Positions 44,560-53,455 of a stretch of 64,000 nt of DNA are shown piece by piece. Position 1 is the stretch's first letter, and each line of letters starts with the position of its first letter. The notes beneath the pieces were generated by a model that saw only the letters and a program-made list of their open reading frames with translations, was not told where the DNA came from and did not search any database. Source of the stretch: Streptomyces albus subsp. albus (GTDB lineage Bacteria > Actinomycetota > Actinomycetes > Streptomycetales > Streptomycetaceae); NCBI RefSeq assembly GCF_000725885.1, contig NZ_JODR01000009.1, positions 355,462-419,461 on the forward strand, in the 5' to 3' direction. The position numbers were made by a program, and so were the translations under genes.

Positions 44560-45797
44560 CGATCTCCCCCGATCACCTCGCCCAGGACGCGGGCGGCGCG
44601 CTCGACGTCCTTGAACGAAGTGTAGAGCGGGGTGAACCCGAAGCGCAGGACACCGGGGCGCCGGAAATCGCCGACGACGCCGCGCGCGATCAGCTCCGCC
44701 ATCACCTGCTCGGCCCCGTCCTCCGGGTCGCACAGCAGCGCCACCTGGCTGCCCCGCCGGGCGTGCTCGGCGGGGGTCAGCGACCGCACCGTGACGGCCG
44801 CGCCCTCGTCCTGCCGGGCCGCCACGCAGCGCAGGAAGAAGTCGGTGAGGGCCAGCGACTTGGCCCGCACGTCCTCGATCCGCACCCCGTCCCACACGCG
44901 CAGGGCCTCCTCCAGCGCCGCCATGGACAGGATGTCGGGGGTGCCGACCCGGCCGCGTGCCGCCCCCGCGGCCGGCCGGTAGTCGGGCGCCATGGCGAAC
45001 GGTTCGGCGTGCGAGGTCCAGCCGGGCAGCGGGGTCTCGAACCGGTCCTGGAGCCCGGAGCGCACATAGAGGTAGGCGGGCGAGCCGGGGCCGCCGTTGA
45101 GGAATTTGTAGGTGCAGCCGACGGCCAGGTCCACCCCGTGCTCGTCGAGGCCGACGGGGAGGGCGCCGGCGCTGTGGCACAGGTCCCACACCGACACGGC
45201 GCCCGCGCGGCGGGCGGCGGCGGTGAGGGCCGGCAGGTCGTGGAGGGCGCCGGTGCGGTAGTCGACGTGGTTGAGGAGCACGGCGGCGGTCCGTTCGCCG
45301 ACCGCCTCGGAGACGGCGTCGGCGGGCACGGCCCGCACGGTGCAGCCGGTCAGCCGTGCCGCGGAGGCGGCGATGTAGCCGTCGGTGGGGAACGTGGCCG
45401 CGTCCACCAGGATTTCGTCACGCTGCGCCGAGTCGGCGCGGGCGAGGCGGACGGCGCCGATGAGCGCCTTGAAGACGTTGACGCTGGTGGAGTCCCCGAC
45501 GACGATCTGCCCGGGTGCGGCGCCCACGAGCGGCGCGATCAGGTCGCCGACCCGCTCCGGCATCGTCCACCAGCCCGACTCCGTCCAGGAGCGGATGCGC
45601 AGCCGCCCCCACTCGCGGGACACCACGTCGGCCAGCCGGCCCGCCACTCCCTCGGGCAGCGCCCCCAGGGAGTTGCCGTCCAGGTAGACGGTGCCTGGGT
45701 CGAGGACGAAGCGGTCCCGGAGCGGGGCGAGGGCGTCGGCGGCGTCGAGGGCGCGGGCCTCCTCGGCGAGCGCGCCGGCGGCGGGGGTCTCAGACAT
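44556..45797 (-). CDS. kynU: Kynureninase, 413 aa
   Basis: PLP enzyme cleaving kynurenine to anthranilate and alanine. The start chosen is ATG at 45797 (MSETPAAGAL); the frame upstream reads through the neighbour. Signature stretches are present: VYLDGNSLG near the N-terminus, GDSTSVNVFKAL, LLNHVDYRTG, VWDLCHSAG (the Asp that contacts PLP) and CTYKFLNGGPG with the Schiff-base Lys. The length is normal. It overlaps the dioxygenase stop by eight bases and the formamidase start by four, so the three are translationally coupled. Confidence 0.95.
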   Translation of the reverse strand: MSETPAAGALAEEARALDAADALAPLRDRFVLDPGTVYLDGNSLGALPEGVAGRLADVVSREWGRLRIRSWTESGWWTMPERVGDLIAPLVGAAPGQIVVGDSTSVNVFKALIGAVRLARADSAQRDEILVDAATFPTDGYIAASAARLTGCTVRAVPADAVSEAVGERTAAVLLNHVDYRTGALHDLPALTAAARRAGAVSVWDLCHSAGALPVGLDEHGVDLAVGCTYKFLNGGPGSPAYLYVRSGLQDRFETPLPGWTSHAEPFAMAPDYRPAAGAARGRVGTPDILSMAALEEALRVWDGVRIEDVRAKSLALTDFFLRCVAARQDEGAAVTVRSLTPAEHARRGSQVALLCDPEDGAEQVMAELIARGVVGDFRRPGVLRFGFTPLYTSFKDVERAARVLGEVIGGDR

Positions 45798-46611
45798 GGC
45801 TGCGCGCCGTCCACAGCTCGGGGAAGACGGGTTTGGCGGCGCGTTTCTCCAGCCAGGAGACCCCGGCGGAACCACCGGTGCCGGTTTTGGCGCCCATGGC
45901 CCGGCGGGTGGCGACCAGGTGGTCGTTGCGCCAGCGCCACACCAGTTCGGCGACCTCGGTGAGGGCTTCGCCGAGCCGCAGCGCCTCCGGTCCGGCGGCG
46001 CCCTCGTACACCCGCACCCAGACGGCCTCGACGCCCGCGTCGGGCTCGTACCGGGTGCTCAGATCGCGGTCGAGCACCGCTTTGGGCACGGCCTCGCCGC
46101 GCCGGGCGAGCCAGTGCAGGGCCTCGTCGTAGAGGCTGGGCTCGTGCAGTGCCTTCTCCAGCTCCGCGTGGACCCTGGGTGTGCCGCGGTGCGGCACCAG
46201 CATGGAAGCGGACTTCTCGCCGAGCAGGAACTCCATCTGGCGGTACATGGCGGACTGGAAGCCGGAGCCCTCACCGAGCGCGGCGCGGTAGGAGTTGAAC
46301 TGCGCCGGGGTCAGATGGGCCAGCGGCTCCCAGGAGGCGTTGAGCGCCGCCATCTCGTAGGTGGAGCGGGTGAGGGCGGCCAGTGCGCCGTCCAGGTCGT
46401 CGTCCCGCAGCCGGGAGGCGGCCGTCTGCCATTCGTGCACGATGACGGTGAACCACAGCTCCATGACCTGCGTGGTGACGAGGAAGGCCATCTCGCCCGG
46501 GTCGTCGGAGAGCGGGTGCTGGAGGTGGGTGAGGACGTCGGCGTGGACGTAGTCCTCGTACGGCGTGGTCCCCGCGAAGTCCAGAACGGGGGCGTGGGGG
46601 TCGTGTGACAT
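45790..46611 (-). CDS. kynA: Tryptophan 2,3-dioxygenase, 273 aa
   Basis: Haem enzyme converting tryptophan to N-formylkynurenine. The ATG at 46611 (MSHDPHAPVL) has GGAG seven bases upstream; a GTG four codons earlier is an alternative. Typical stretches: YEDYVHADVLTHLQHPLS, the HEWQ region in the distal helix, RYRQMEFLLG-like MYRQMEFLLGEKS, and WRWRNDHLVATRRAMG with the proximal haem His. Then GTGGSAGVSWLEK, as in bacterial TDOs. First gene of the three-gene kynurenine operon. Confidence 0.95.
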   Translation of the reverse strand: MSHDPHAPVLDFAGTTPYEDYVHADVLTHLQHPLSDDPGEMAFLVTTQVMELWFTVIVHEWQTAASRLRDDDLDGALAALTRSTYEMAALNASWEPLAHLTPAQFNSYRAALGEGSGFQSAMYRQMEFLLGEKSASMLVPHRGTPRVHAELEKALHEPSLYDEALHWLARRGEAVPKAVLDRDLSTRYEPDAGVEAVWVRVYEGAAGPEALRLGEALTEVAELVWRWRNDHLVATRRAMGAKTGTGGSAGVSWLEKRAAKPVFPELWTARSHV

Positions 46612-46790
46612 CGCTGTCTCCACTCACTGAGTCGCCGGGTAGCGGTCCGCTCCTTTCCGTGAGACGTCGGAGCCCCGGTCCCCTCGGGCCCCACTGGGCC
46701 CACCCGTCATGATGCGGGCAACACGACGGCGGCGGCAAGGCCAACCGATGCCGGAGTGACCCCGCCGCCGCCGTGCGGCCCGTGCCGGGC

Positions 46791-47204
46791 TCAGCCCAAG
46801 GTGGCCGCCGCGGTCGGCGAGCTCTCCTTGAGGAACGTGCTGCAGCGCTCGTACTCCTCCTGCTCGCCGATGGCCTGTGCGGCACGCGCGAGGGCGTGCA
46901 GCGCCCGCAGGAAGCCGCGGTTCGGCTCGTGCTCGAACGGGACGGGGCCGTGCCCCTTCCAGCCGTTGCGGCGCAGCGCGTCCAGGCCCCGGTGGTAGCC
47001 GGTGCGCGCGTACGCGTAGGACTCGACGACCCGGCCCGCCTCGAAGGCGTCGTCGGCCAGCTGCGCCCACGCCAGCGAGGAGGTGGGGTGCTTGGCGGCG
47101 ACCTCGGCGGGTGCGGTGCCGGCCGCGAGCAGCTCGCGCGGCTCGGGGTCGTCGGGGAGGTGGGTCGGGGGCGGACCCCCGAGCAGGTTCTCGTGAATGG
47201 CCAT
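46791..47204 (-). CDS. DUF3151 family protein, 137 aa
   Basis: Small soluble helical protein (tetratricopeptide-like composition: LAWAQLADDAFEAGRVVESYAYARTG) of the actinobacterial DUF3151 family, recognised from the sequence and from its position beside fba. Function unknown. ATG at 47204; only a G-run immediately precedes it, so leaderless translation is possible. A strong hairpin separates it from fba, so it probably has its own promoter. Confidence 0.8.
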   Translation of the reverse strand: MAIHENLLGGPPPTHLPDDPEPRELLAAGTAPAEVAAKHPTSSLAWAQLADDAFEAGRVVESYAYARTGYHRGLDALRRNGWKGHGPVPFEHEPNRGFLRALHALARAAQAIGEQEEYERCSTFLKESSPTAAATLG

Positions 47205-47273
47205 GCCCCCAGTGTGCCTGGCCCCGCCGACGGCCAGGACACGGCTCCCCGGCCGGGGAAGCGGCCTAACGAC

Positions 47274-47312
47274 AAGCCCCTGCCGGGCCCGTCGGGGGCC
47301 CGGCAGGGGCTT
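47274..47312 (-). terminator. Strong hairpin terminator downstream of fba
   Basis: AAGCCCCTGCCGGGCCC, a five-base loop and GGGCCCGGCAGGGGCTT form a perfect 17-bp stem between the fba stop (47399) and the DUF3151 start. The flanking A/T pairs give a short U-run on either strand. Confidence 0.9.
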
Positions 47313-47398
47313 CGTGACGCGGTGCTCGCGCGGAGGGACGCCGCGGGGGCCTGGAGCCGGTCCCGCGGGTCACCTCGGGCGGGGGACCGCCTGGTGGG

Positions 47399-48430
47399 TC
47401 ACTTGAGGCGGGTGCCGGTGGAGCGCAGGTTGGCGCAGGCGACCTGGACGCGGTCGGCCATGCCCTTCTCGGCGGCCTTGCCCCAGCTGCGCGGGTCGTA
47501 GACCTTCTTGTTGCCGACCTCGCCGTCCACCTTGAGCACGCCGTCGTAGTTGGCGAACATGTGGGCCGCCACCGGGCGGGTGAAGGCGTACTGGGTGTCG
47601 GTGTCCAGGTTCATCTTGACCACGCCGTTGTCGAGCGCGGTGGCGATCTCCTGCTCGGTGGAGCCGGAGCCGCCGTGGAAGACGAAGTCGAACGGGCGGC
47701 TGCCGGCCGGCTTGCCGAACTTCTCCGCCACCCCGGCCTGCAGGTCCTTGAGCAGCTCGGGACGGAGCACCACGTTGCCCGGCTTGTAGACGCCGTGCAC
47801 GTTGCCGAAGGAGGCGGCGAGCAGGTAGCGGCCCTTGTCGCCCAGGCCGAGCGCCTCGGCGGTGCGGATCGCGTCCTCGACGGTGGTGTACAGCTCGTCG
47901 TTGATCTCGTGGGTGACGCCGTCCTCCTCACCGCCGGTCGGAGTGATCTCGACCTCCAGGATGATCTTGGCGGCGGCGGCCTCGGCCAGCAGCTCCTGCC
48001 CGATCTCCAGGTTGTCCTTGAGGGTCTCGGCGGAGCCGTCCCACATGTGGGACTGGAACAGCGGGTTCTCACCGCGCTGGACGCGCTCCTTGGAGACGGC
48101 CAGCAGCGGGCGGACGTACCCGTCGAGCTTGTCCTTGGGGCAGTGGTCGGTGTGCAGCGCGATGTTCACCGGGTACTTCTTCGCGACGATGTGCGCGAAC
48201 TCGGCGAGCGCCACGGCACCGCTGACCATGTCCTTGTTGTACTGGCCGCCCAGGAATTCCGCCCCGCCCGTGGAGATCTGAACGATGCCGTCGCTCTCCG
48301 CCTCGGCGAAGCCGCGCAGCGCGGCGTGGAGCGTCTGCGTCGAGGTGACGTTGATGGCGGGGTAGGCGAACTTGCCCTCCTTCGCCCGGTCGAGCATCTC
48401 GTTGTAGATCTCGGGGGTTGCGATGGGCAT
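47399..48430 (-). CDS. fba: Class II fructose-bisphosphate aldolase, 343 aa
   Basis: Zinc-dependent aldolase of glycolysis and gluconeogenesis. The metal-binding stretch ALHTDHCPKDK, the catalytic-loop region ILEVEITPTGGEEDGV, FGNVHGVYKPG and the phosphate site VFHGGSGST are all present, as is VVKMNLDTDTQ. Length is standard for the class IIA form. ATG at 48430. It is monocistronic in appearance: pyrE lies 162 bp upstream, separated by non-coding DNA that contains parS, and a strong terminator follows. Confidence 0.97.
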   Translation of the reverse strand: MPIATPEIYNEMLDRAKEGKFAYPAINVTSTQTLHAALRGFAEAESDGIVQISTGGAEFLGGQYNKDMVSGAVALAEFAHIVAKKYPVNIALHTDHCPKDKLDGYVRPLLAVSKERVQRGENPLFQSHMWDGSAETLKDNLEIGQELLAEAAAAKIILEVEITPTGGEEDGVTHEINDELYTTVEDAIRTAEALGLGDKGRYLLAASFGNVHGVYKPGNVVLRPELLKDLQAGVAEKFGKPAGSRPFDFVFHGGSGSTEQEIATALDNGVVKMNLDTDTQYAFTRPVAAHMFANYDGVLKVDGEVGNKKVYDPRSWGKAAEKGMADRVQVACANLRSTGTRLK

Positions 48431-48554
48431 CAGACCGCTCCTCGGGTGTGCGTATGGGGATCCTGCTCAGGGGACCGACGTCATCGTCCCGCTCATCTTC
48501 CCAGACAGGGGCGAATGCTCCAGACGCCGGGCATTCACGAGTTCACGAACTGAC

Positions 48555-48568
48555 GTTTCACGTGAAAC
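48555..48568. other. parS, ParB-binding centromere site
   Basis: GTTTCACGTGAAAC is a perfect 14-bp dyad and exactly the Streptomyces parS consensus as I know it. It lies between pyrE and fba. In Streptomyces about twenty such sites cluster around oriC and load ParB for segregation during sporulation. It places this window in the origin-proximal part of the chromosome. No second copy was seen in the window. Confidence 0.9.
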
Positions 48569-48592
48569 GACAGGCGCGCGCCACCTCTCCCG

Positions 48593-49132
48593 TCACCCGA
48601 GGTCGAGGTCCTGCAAATCGAACGCGTAGACGTACGGGAGACCGGCCCGCTCCATCGCCGCAGCGGCACCGCGCTCCACGATCGTGGCCACCGCGACCAC
48701 CTCGGCACCCGCTTGCCGCGCCGCCTCGACGGCGGTCAGCGGCGAGTTCCCCGTCGTCGAGGTGTCCTCGACGATCAGCACCCGGCGGCCCGCCACGTCC
48801 GGGCCCTCGATCCGGCGCTGGAGGCCGTGCGCCTTGCCCGCCTTGCGGACGACGAACGCGTCCAGCTTCCGGCCGCGGGCGGCAGCCGCGTGCATCATCG
48901 ACGTCGCCACCGGGTCGGCGCCCAGGGTCAGCCCGCCGACCGCGTCGTAGTCCAGGTGCGCCGTCGCGTCCAGCATCACCTGGCCCGCCAGCGGCGCGGA
49001 CTCGCCGTCCAGCGTGATGCGGCGCAGGTCGATGTAGAAGTCGGCCTCCGCGCCCGAGGAGAGCGTCACCCGGCCGTGCACCACGGCCTTGTCCTTGATC
49101 TGCCGCAGCAGAGCGTCCCGCACATCGTTCAT
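48593..49132 (-). CDS. pyrE: Orotate phosphoribosyltransferase, 179 aa
   Basis: Converts orotate and PRPP to orotidine 5'-phosphate in pyrimidine synthesis. The type I PRTase PRPP loop RVLIVEDTSTTGNS is complete, and FYIDLRRITLDGE and GGLTLGADPVA are the expected family segments. RKAGKAHGLQRRIEG is the flexible-loop region. ATG at 49132. It stands apart from other pyr genes, as is usual in Streptomyces. Confidence 0.95.
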   Translation of the reverse strand: MNDVRDALLRQIKDKAVVHGRVTLSSGAEADFYIDLRRITLDGESAPLAGQVMLDATAHLDYDAVGGLTLGADPVATSMMHAAAARGRKLDAFVVRKAGKAHGLQRRIEGPDVAGRRVLIVEDTSTTGNSPLTAVEAARQAGAEVVAVATIVERGAAAAMERAGLPYVYAFDLQDLDLG

Positions 49133-49173
49133 GGGACCTCAGCCTATGTTCCGGCCCGGCAGCCGCCGCGCAA

Positions 49174-49211
49174 GCCCCCGCCGGTCCCCGGACCGGCGGA
49201 CCGGCGGGGGC
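49174..49211 (-). terminator. Hairpin terminator downstream of the aldose epimerase gene
   Basis: GCCCCCGCCGGTCC and GGACCGGCGGGGGC form a 14-bp stem with a ten-base loop, 20 bases after the stop at 49231. Confidence 0.8.
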
Positions 49212-49230
49212 CGGCGGGGAGGACCGAGAC

Positions 49231-50055
49231 CTACAGGCGCTCCCACGACCAGGTGGTGGTCAGCTCCAGCGGGTCCAGGGGCGTGACCTGGCGCGGGTGG
49301 GAGTTGAGGCCGTTCGGCGGGCCGCTCTGCGGCTCGACGCACACCGCCTCCTCCGGCTCGTCGAACACCACGACGTACTCGGCCCGCGAGGCGATGCGCA
49401 GCCGCAGCTCCTCGGGCCAGGTGAGGGTGACGTCCACGCCGCCGGGCATCCCGAAGCAGTCGTCCCACGGGCCGGGCCGCGGGTCGATCCGCTTGCCCGT
49501 GGGGATGTGGTCGTCGCCGCGCTCCTCCTGCCACTCCGGCGAGAAGTCGATCCGCACGTCCCCGCCGCCCTGCCCCAGGTTGCGCAGGAACCAGGGGTGC
49601 CAGCCGGCCTGCGCCGGGAAGGAGACGTCGAAGGTCTCGACGGCGAGCTTGAGGGTCAGCGACGACCCGTCCTCGGCCAGCTCCACGACCTGGGTGACCC
49701 GCCCCTCCCACGGCCACGGGTCGGTCAGGTCGTAGGTGAAGGCCGCCTTCGTGGCGGTGGCGCCCGGGGCCTGGCGCCACACCGCGTCCCGGACGGTGCC
49801 GTGAATGGCGTGGGGGCCGTTGTTGAGCGGCAGTTGGTACATCTCGCCGCCGTTGCGGAACCGCCCCTGCGCGGTACGGCCGCACCACGGCGCCATCACG
49901 AACGAGCCGTACTTGGGGCCCTGGCGCAGCAGTTCGGTGCCGCCCACCCGGAGGGAGGCGAGCCGGCAGCCGTGCTGGGGTTCGACCGTCACCTCGGTGC
50001 CGCGGGCGGCGAGCACAACGGTCGTGGCGTTGGCGGGGGTGGGCTGATCAGTCAT
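49231..50055 (-). CDS. Aldose 1-epimerase (galactose mutarotase)-like protein, 274 aa
   Basis: Beta-sandwich sugar epimerase family. The start is ATG at 50055 (MTDQPTPANA); the longer open frame upstream is Arg/Pro-rich shadow. There is no obvious ribosome site. Motifs: NNGPHAIHGTVRDAVW holds the first family His, WHPWFLRNL the second, and VVFDEPEEAVCVEPQSGPPNGLN the C-terminal catalytic Glu region (CVEPQSGPPN). All three catalytic positions of the family seem present. The substrate cannot be told from sequence; glucose-6-phosphate or another hexose is possible. Confidence 0.85.
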   Translation of the reverse strand: MTDQPTPANATTVVLAARGTEVTVEPQHGCRLASLRVGGTELLRQGPKYGSFVMAPWCGRTAQGRFRNGGEMYQLPLNNGPHAIHGTVRDAVWRQAPGATATKAAFTYDLTDPWPWEGRVTQVVELAEDGSSLTLKLAVETFDVSFPAQAGWHPWFLRNLGQGGGDVRIDFSPEWQEERGDDHIPTGKRIDPRPGPWDDCFGMPGGVDVTLTWPEELRLRIASRAEYVVVFDEPEEAVCVEPQSGPPNGLNSHPRQVTPLDPLELTTTWSWERL

Positions 50056-50077
50056 GACAGCGACGATAACGGCGCAT

Positions 50078-51145
50078 TCAGCGGCGCCGCCGCAAGACCC
50101 GGCCGAGGACCACGGCGCCGGCCACCACGGCCGCCGCCGCGGGGGCGGCCCAGCGCAGCGTCGCGGTGGCACCGGCCTGCGCAGGCGCCGGCACCGGCGC
50201 GTAACGGCCGCGCGGCGGGGCGTGGTCCACCTCTTCCGCGCTGCGCCCGATCATCGTGCGCCGGGCGTGCGCCGCCTCGGCACCGAGCCCGTCCTGGCCG
50301 GGCGCGCCCGGACCGCCGTCCCCCAGCGCCCCGGCCGCCGCGTCGATGTCGTTCTCGTCCTCGCGGCTCAGCGACGAGGGCGGGATGTCCGTCTCGAACA
50401 GCGGGGTGCTGTCCGGCTCGCCGCCCTGCTCCGCCTCCTCGGAACCCGGCGCCCGGGAGGCCCCGGACGCTTTCGAGGGGTCCTGCTCCCGGTCCGGTTC
50501 CACCTCGGGCTCGGGGATGCCGGGAATGGCCCGCTCGTTGTCGCCGGGCGCACCGATGCCGCCGGGCGCGGCATCCGTCACGTCCGCCTCCTCGGGGGCG
50601 CCGCCCGCCGCGCCCTCGGCCTCCGGACTGCCCGACGGCGGCTCGTCCCGGATGCTGTCGCCGAGTGCGGCGGCGAAACGGTCCAGCAGCCTCACACCGG
50701 CCGAGGAGGCGGTCTTCGCCTCGAACCCGGCGAGCCGGCCGGTGCCGGTCACCGTGCCGACGCACACCAGCGCCGTGCCCTCCCCGTCCTCGGCGGCGCG
50801 GGGCTCGACGGAGAGCGCCAGCTCCACGGTGCCCTCGCCCCGCGCCTCGGCGCCGCTGCCCTCCACCTCCAGCCGCTCCAGCGCGTCGGGACCCGCGGCC
50901 GGGCCCGTGGCCCCGCGCGGGGTGAGGAAGAGGGTGCCGCGGTAGGTGATGGTCGAGCCGCCGATCCGCACCTTCCAGCGGCCCGGCACCCGGGCCGCGG
51001 CCCCGTCGCCCCCGGTCGCGGCCGGCCCGGCGCCGTCCTGCGGTTCCTGCTGCAACCCGGGGACGCAGCGGGCGACGCGCGCGCTGTCAGCGAGTGCGGC
51101 CCGTACAGAGCCGACGGAAAACGGAACGTACACCTCGTGCTCCAT
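50078..51145 (-). CDS. CoxG-like SRPBCC protein with C-terminal membrane anchor, 355 aa
   Basis: Residues 1-160 match the SRPBCC fold of carbon monoxide dehydrogenase subunit G: MEHEVYVPFSVGSVRAALAD, ARCVPGL, then strands ending in VTGTGRLAGFEAKTASSAGVRLLDRFAAAL. The next 150 residues are acidic, Pro/Gly-rich and probably disordered, with no motif recognised. A hydrophobic helix at the end (AAPAAAAVVAGAVVLG) followed by RVLRRRR is a tail anchor with its charged end in the cytoplasm. No cox structural genes are near, so a general ligand-binding or membrane role is more likely than CO metabolism. ATG at 51145 without clear ribosome site. Confidence 0.8.
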   Translation of the reverse strand: MEHEVYVPFSVGSVRAALADSARVARCVPGLQQEPQDGAGPAATGGDGAAARVPGRWKVRIGGSTITYRGTLFLTPRGATGPAAGPDALERLEVEGSGAEARGEGTVELALSVEPRAAEDGEGTALVCVGTVTGTGRLAGFEAKTASSAGVRLLDRFAAALGDSIRDEPPSGSPEAEGAAGGAPEEADVTDAAPGGIGAPGDNERAIPGIPEPEVEPDREQDPSKASGASRAPGSEEAEQGGEPDSTPLFETDIPPSSLSREDENDIDAAAGALGDGGPGAPGQDGLGAEAAHARRTMIGRSAEEVDHAPPRGRYAPVPAPAQAGATATLRWAAPAAAAVVAGAVVLGRVLRRRR

Positions 51146-51310
51146 GGGGCGGAGCTTATTACCCGGCAGTCCGCCGCACATACGACTGCGCCGCATCTTT
51201 CCCCACCCGGTGCACCGCACCACCCTGGTACGACGGCGCATCCCGCAGCATCCCGCACCCCTCGGCGGCGCGCCCGTCACCGCCCGGCCGCCCGCCCGCG
51301 GAGGGGGCGG

Positions 51311-52855
51311 TCAGTCCGGGTAGCGGGGGTGCATCAGGGTGGAGGGCGGCAGGTCGGGGGCCGGGCCGCGGGGAACGGGCGGGCGGCCGGGCGCGAACCG
51401 TCCGCCGCCGGCGTCGCAGCCCTCCGCCGCGGGGCCGGGGAGCCGGGCCACCAGATAGCCGCGCCCGCCGTCGGCGGGCGTGTGCGGGCAGGTGCGCAGG
51501 CCCGCGGCCCGCAGCGTCGCCTCCACGGTCCAGAACGCGCGGGGCCGCGCGGCCGTCCTGCCGCCGGGGACGCTGAGCCGGCCGTCGTCGGCCAGTGCCC
51601 GGGCGGCCAGTCCGTAGAACTCCTGCGAGTACAGCTTGGGGTCGGCGGCGGAGGCCGGATCGGGCAGCGCGGCGATGATCACGTCGAACGGTGGCGCGTC
51701 GCCGCGGGCCCGCTCGCGCAGCCAGCGGAAGGCGTCGGCGTGTTCGATCCGCACCCGCGGATCGTCCAGCGCACCGCCGTTGAGGCCGCGCAGCCCCGGG
51801 TCGCGGCGGGCGAGCCGCACCACACCGGGGTCGGGCACCACCACGGTGACGCTGTCCACGCCCGGCCTGCGCAGCACCTCCCGCAGGGCCAGCCCGTCCC
51901 CGCCGCCGACGACCAGCACGCGGCCGTGCGGCCCGCCCGTCATGGCGGGGCGGACCAGGGCCCGGCCGCTGCGGTGTGCCTCCCGGCCCCGGAGGGCCAG
52001 CCGGCCGTCCTGGAAGAGCCGCAGCTCACCGGCCTTCCGCCACTGCTCGGGGGTGGTGCCGCCGGTGAGGACGAGTTCCTGTTCGTGGGTGCGGACGGCC
52101 ACGCGGACGTCCCCGCCGTAGACGGCGTGCCGGGCCGCGCGCTCGAACGGTTCGACACAGAGGGAGCCGCCGACGAGCAGGAGCAGCACACAGCCGTTGG
52201 CCGCCAGCAGCCGCCGCCGCGTCCGGGCGGGCAGGTCGTGGCGGAAGAGCCACTGGACGACCAGTCCGCCCGCGAGCACGTTGACCGCACCGGTGAGCAG
52301 CCCTCCGGTGAGCTGGCCGAAGAAGGGCAGCAGCAGGAAGGGGAACGTCAGCCCGCCGACGAGGGCGCCCACGTAGTCGGCGGCGAACAGATCGGCGACG
52401 GCGCCGCCCGCGTCCTGTTCGCGGATGCGCTGGATGAGCGTCATCAGCAGCGGCATCTCGGCGCCGATCAGCACGCCGATGGCGAAGGAGATGACGACGA
52501 GCGCGACGGTGGCCTGGCCCAGCCAGGCGAAGCTCGCGTACAGGGCGATGCCCGAGCCGCCGCCGACGAGCGCCAGCAGCGCCTCGACGTAACCGAACCC
52601 GGCAGCCGCGTGGCAGCGCAGCCGTTTGGCGACGAGGGAGCCGACGCCCATCGCGAAGACCATCACCGACAGCACGACGGACGCCTGCGTCACGGAGTCG
52701 CCGACCAACGCGGTGGCCATGGCGACCAGTTCGAGTTCGTAGACGAGGCCGCAGGCCGCGCAGACGAAGACCGAGGCGAGGACGTACGCGCGTCCGAGCC
52801 CGGCGGGAACGGGCAGCCGCGCGTCGGCCGCGACGGGCTGGGGGCGGTCGATCAT
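51311..52855 (-). CDS. Membrane protein with degenerate spermidine-synthase-like domain, 514 aa
   Basis: Residues about 20-235 hold seven or so membrane helices, including [17 protein letters not shown] and [13 protein letters not shown]. These are characteristic of actinobacterial membrane-bound spermidine-synthase-like proteins. The C-terminal Rossmann domain keeps [10 protein letters not shown], but the acidic residue that normally binds the substrate ribose (V-E-x-D-P) is Pro here (VVVPDPGVV), and the catalytic Asp position reads [11 protein letters not shown]. Polyamine synthesis is therefore doubtful; the protein may bind a nucleoside or act as a transporter. ATG at 52855. The C-terminal 60 residues are Pro/Gly-rich. 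Confidence 0.8.
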   Translation of the reverse strand: MIDRPQPVAADARLPVPAGLGRAYVLASVFVCAACGLVYELELVAMATALVGDSVTQASVVLSVMVFAMGVGSLVAKRLRCHAAAGFGYVEALLALVGGGSGIALYASFAWLGQATVALVVISFAIGVLIGAEMPLLMTLIQRIREQDAGGAVADLFAADYVGALVGGLTFPFLLLPFFGQLTGGLLTGAVNVLAGGLVVQWLFRHDLPARTRRRLLAANGCVLLLLVGGSLCVEPFERAARHAVYGGDVRVAVRTHEQELVLTGGTTPEQWRKAGELRLFQDGRLALRGREAHRSGRALVRPAMTGGPHGRVLVVGGGDGLALREVLRRPGVDSVTVVVPDPGVVRLARRDPGLRGLNGGALDDPRVRIEHADAFRWLRERARGDAPPFDVIIAALPDPASAADPKLYSQEFYGLAARALADDGRLSVPGGRTAARPRAFWTVEATLRAAGLRTCPHTPADGGRGYLVARLPGPAAEGCDAGGGRFAPGRPPVPRGPAPDLPPSTLMHPRYPD

Positions 52856-52894
52856 GTCCGCACGTTACGTCACACGATCACCACAATCGGTCAC

Positions 52895-53455
52895 TCACAT
52901 GGGTGCTTCCACGGGGTTCAACCCCGAACATCCGACCAGATTCGTGCCGAGCGCCCCGGCCGCGACGCGGGTCCGCGTCGTGACCAGGCAGCCCTCCTGG
53001 GGGTAGGAGTGCCAGGTGCGCCAGCGGAGCTGGCCCTCGTGCTTCTGTACGAGCAGCGCGGTGAAGGCGCTCGGCGCGCCGGGGAAGGTGCCCGCCAGCC
53101 CGTGCGGGTGGTCGGCGACCAGCGCGAGCAGTTCCTGCGCGCGCCCCGTGAACGAGCCGGGGGACAACCGCTCGACCCGCGCGGCGAATTCGTACTCCCA
53201 TTCGCCGAAGCGCTTGGAGACGCCGACCGGGAGGGGGGAGCGGCTGCCCGGCAGGCAGGCGACGGTCTCGGAACAGCTGCCGTACTCCTCGTCCAGCAGC
53301 ACCTGGTGCGAGGCGCCGAGCAGCCGCAACTGCACGTGTGCCCCGCTCAGTTCAACGTCGAGGCACGCGAGTGCCGGCAGCGGCTCGCGGCCCAGCGCCC
53401 AGGCGAGGTCGTGCGCACGGGTATCGGTGTAGGCGGTCTTCAGGGTGGTGAGCAT
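52895..53455 (-). CDS. DUF2617 family protein, 186 aa
   Basis: Compact soluble alpha/beta protein beginning MLTTLKTAYTDTRAHDLAWALG and containing LDVELSGAHVQLRLLGASHQV, ERLSPGSFTGRAQELL and LRWRTWHSYPQEGCLVTTRT. This is the actinobacterial DUF2617 pattern, which occurs next to spermidine-synthase-like genes. Function unknown. ATG at 53455; the open frame further upstream includes the preceding intergenic region. It is 39 bp before the neighbour's start and likely in the same operon. Confidence 0.85.
   Translation of the reverse strand: MLTTLKTAYTDTRAHDLAWALGREPLPALACLDVELSGAHVQLRLLGASHQVLLDEEYGSCSETVACLPGSRSPLPVGVSKRFGEWEYEFAARVERLSPGSFTGRAQELLALVADHPHGLAGTFPGAPSAFTALLVQKHEGQLRWRTWHSYPQEGCLVTTRTRVAAGALGTNLVGCSGLNPVEAPM

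Noticed and set aside
43000..44625. Plus-strand 541-codon ORF overlapping the formamidase gene
   Set aside because: Its second half is antisense to a hydrolase with complete catalytic motifs and its first half covers non-coding DNA; composition is shadow-like.
50078..51145. Role in carbon monoxide oxidation from CoxG similarity
   Set aside because: No cox structural or assembly genes are nearby, and SRPBCC proteins of this type are widespread with unrelated roles.
51311..52855. Call as a functional spermidine synthase
   Set aside because: Key acidic residues are replaced by Pro and Ala, so only the fold is supported.
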